A DNA stretch of 15,190 nucleotides from Calditrichaeota bacterium AABM5.125.24. Lineage in GTDB: Bacteria; Electryoneota; AABM5-125-24; Hatepunaeales; Hatepunaeaceae. The DNA lies in NCBI GenBank assembly GCA_002127415.1, contig MWJR01000267.1, positions 1 to 15,190 of the forward strand. The letters run 5' to 3'. Under the pieces are notes generated by a model that was not told the origin of the DNA, made no database searches, and was given only the letters and a program-made list of their open reading frames with translations. The position numbers and the translations under genes are program-made. This document shows positions 14,549 to 15,190 of the stretch, in pieces (the stretch's first letter is position 1; each line of letters starts with the position of its first letter).

Positions 14549-15190
14549 TTGAACAAGGATACATTAATCCGCCTGTCAGGCGTCAGTAAACGCTTCCAAA
14601 TGGGCTCCGGGGTGGTGCAGGCCTTGAGGGAGGTCGATCTGGTCATAAAGCGCGGCGATTTCCTGGCGGTGATGGGGCCGTCCGGTTCCGGCAAATCGAC
14701 GTTGATGAACATCATCGGGCTGCTCGACCGCCCCGACGAGGGCAGCTATCTGCTCGAAGATCAGGATGTTGGGGGTCTGGACGACGACAGACGCTCCTAT
14801 ATCCGCAACCGCACCATAGGTTTCATCTTCCAGAACTTCAACCTCCTGTCCCGCGCTACTGCTTATCGTAACGTCATGCTTCCCCTCGCCTACCGTCCCA
14901 TGCCGGAAACTGAACGGCACCGATTAGCCTTGCAGGCGCTGGATGCGGTGGGACTCTCCCCGCGCGCTGAGCATACACCTCCCCAACTTTCGGGTGGCGA
15001 ACGACAGAGGGTGGCAATCGCCAGAGCGCTGGTGGGCGGACCGTCGGTCATCCTGGCCGACGAGCCGACCGGGAACCTCGACAGCCGAGCCGGGGACGAG
15101 ATAATCGAATTGCTGACCGAAATATCAGGCCGTGGAAAGACCGTCATCCTGGTAACGCACGACCACGGGCTCACCCGCTATGCCGTGAGG
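14549..15190 (+). CDS. ABC transporter ATP-binding protein, LolD/MacB type (3' end cut by window)
   Basis: The frame stays open to the window edge and encodes 214 residues, a little short of the usual 220-240. The Walker A motif is GPSGSGKST (43-51, K49), the Q-loop FIFQNFNLL, the signature LSGGERQRVAIARAL (from 147), Walker B VILADEPTGNLD (D171, E172 catalytic) and the H-loop THD near the end. The MGSGVVQALREVDLVIKRGDFLAVMGPSGSGKST layout is that of the MacB/LolD/FtsE group, which energises mechanotransmission rather than classical transport. With TolC just upstream, a MacAB-TolC-like exporter is more likely than lipoprotein release. The TTG at 14549 is the likely start: an in-frame stop lies at 14531-14533 and MNKDTLIRLSGVSKRF matches family N termini. 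The ribosome binding site is weak. Confidence 0.93.
   Translation, partial: MNKDTLIRLSGVSKRFQMGSGVVQALREVDLVIKRGDFLAVMGPSGSGKSTLMNIIGLLDRPDEGSYLLEDQDVGGLDDDRRSYIRNRTIGFIFQNFNLLSRATAYRNVMLPLAYRPMPETERHRLALQALDAVGLSPRAEHTPPQLSGGERQRVAIARALVGGPSVILADEPTGNLDSRAGDEIIELLTEISGRGKTVILVTHDHGLTRYAVR

Overview
The window looks like a moderately GC-rich chromosome segment from a Gram-negative bacterium, probably an uncultured lineage of the FCB superphylum (the KSB1/Zixibacteria/Latescibacterota-like neighbourhood). The reasons are a large secreted C25 (gingipain-type) peptidase ending in a type IX secretion sorting domain with an NYPNPFN motif, an outer-membrane TolC-family protein, and many dispersed palindromic repeats. 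The phylum is inferred from protein style; no 16S rRNA or other phylogenetic marker gene is present.

Left part (1-1582): a minus-strand PflX-like radical SAM gene, a repeat-rich spacer, a tRNA-Phe (GAA) gene on the minus strand without an encoded CCA, and a non-coding stretch with two copies of an AAGCTT-centred palindrome exactly 50 bp apart. Middle-left (1583-7623): the 1456-residue C25 peptidase on the plus strand converges on a minus-strand GT-C (family 39-like) membrane glycosyltransferase, and a strong hairpin lies between them. A plus-strand lipoprotein gene follows, with a possible promoter/operator.

Right part (8796-15190): six closely packed plus-strand genes run to the window edge: an exported TPR protein, a CCA-adding tRNA nucleotidyltransferase (cca), a Yip1-family membrane protein, an orphan beta-class DNA methyltransferase, a TolC-family outer-membrane factor, and a LolD/MacB-type ABC ATPase cut by the window end. 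Junctions are tight (a 47-nt overlap, a 4-nt overlap, gaps of 45, 1 and 25 nt), so one transcript is plausible. The last two genes suggest a MacAB-TolC-like tripartite exporter whose adaptor and permease may lie beyond the window.

The most unusual feature is the DNA methyltransferase gene. About 90 bp of palindromic, low-complexity repeat lie in frame just after its DPPF catalytic motif, and a related repeat lies in the non-coding spacer before the TPR gene. The gene's only plausible start codon lies inside another pair of tandem hairpins. This resembles the protein-coding palindromic elements known from Rickettsia, but in a different lineage and with a different sequence.
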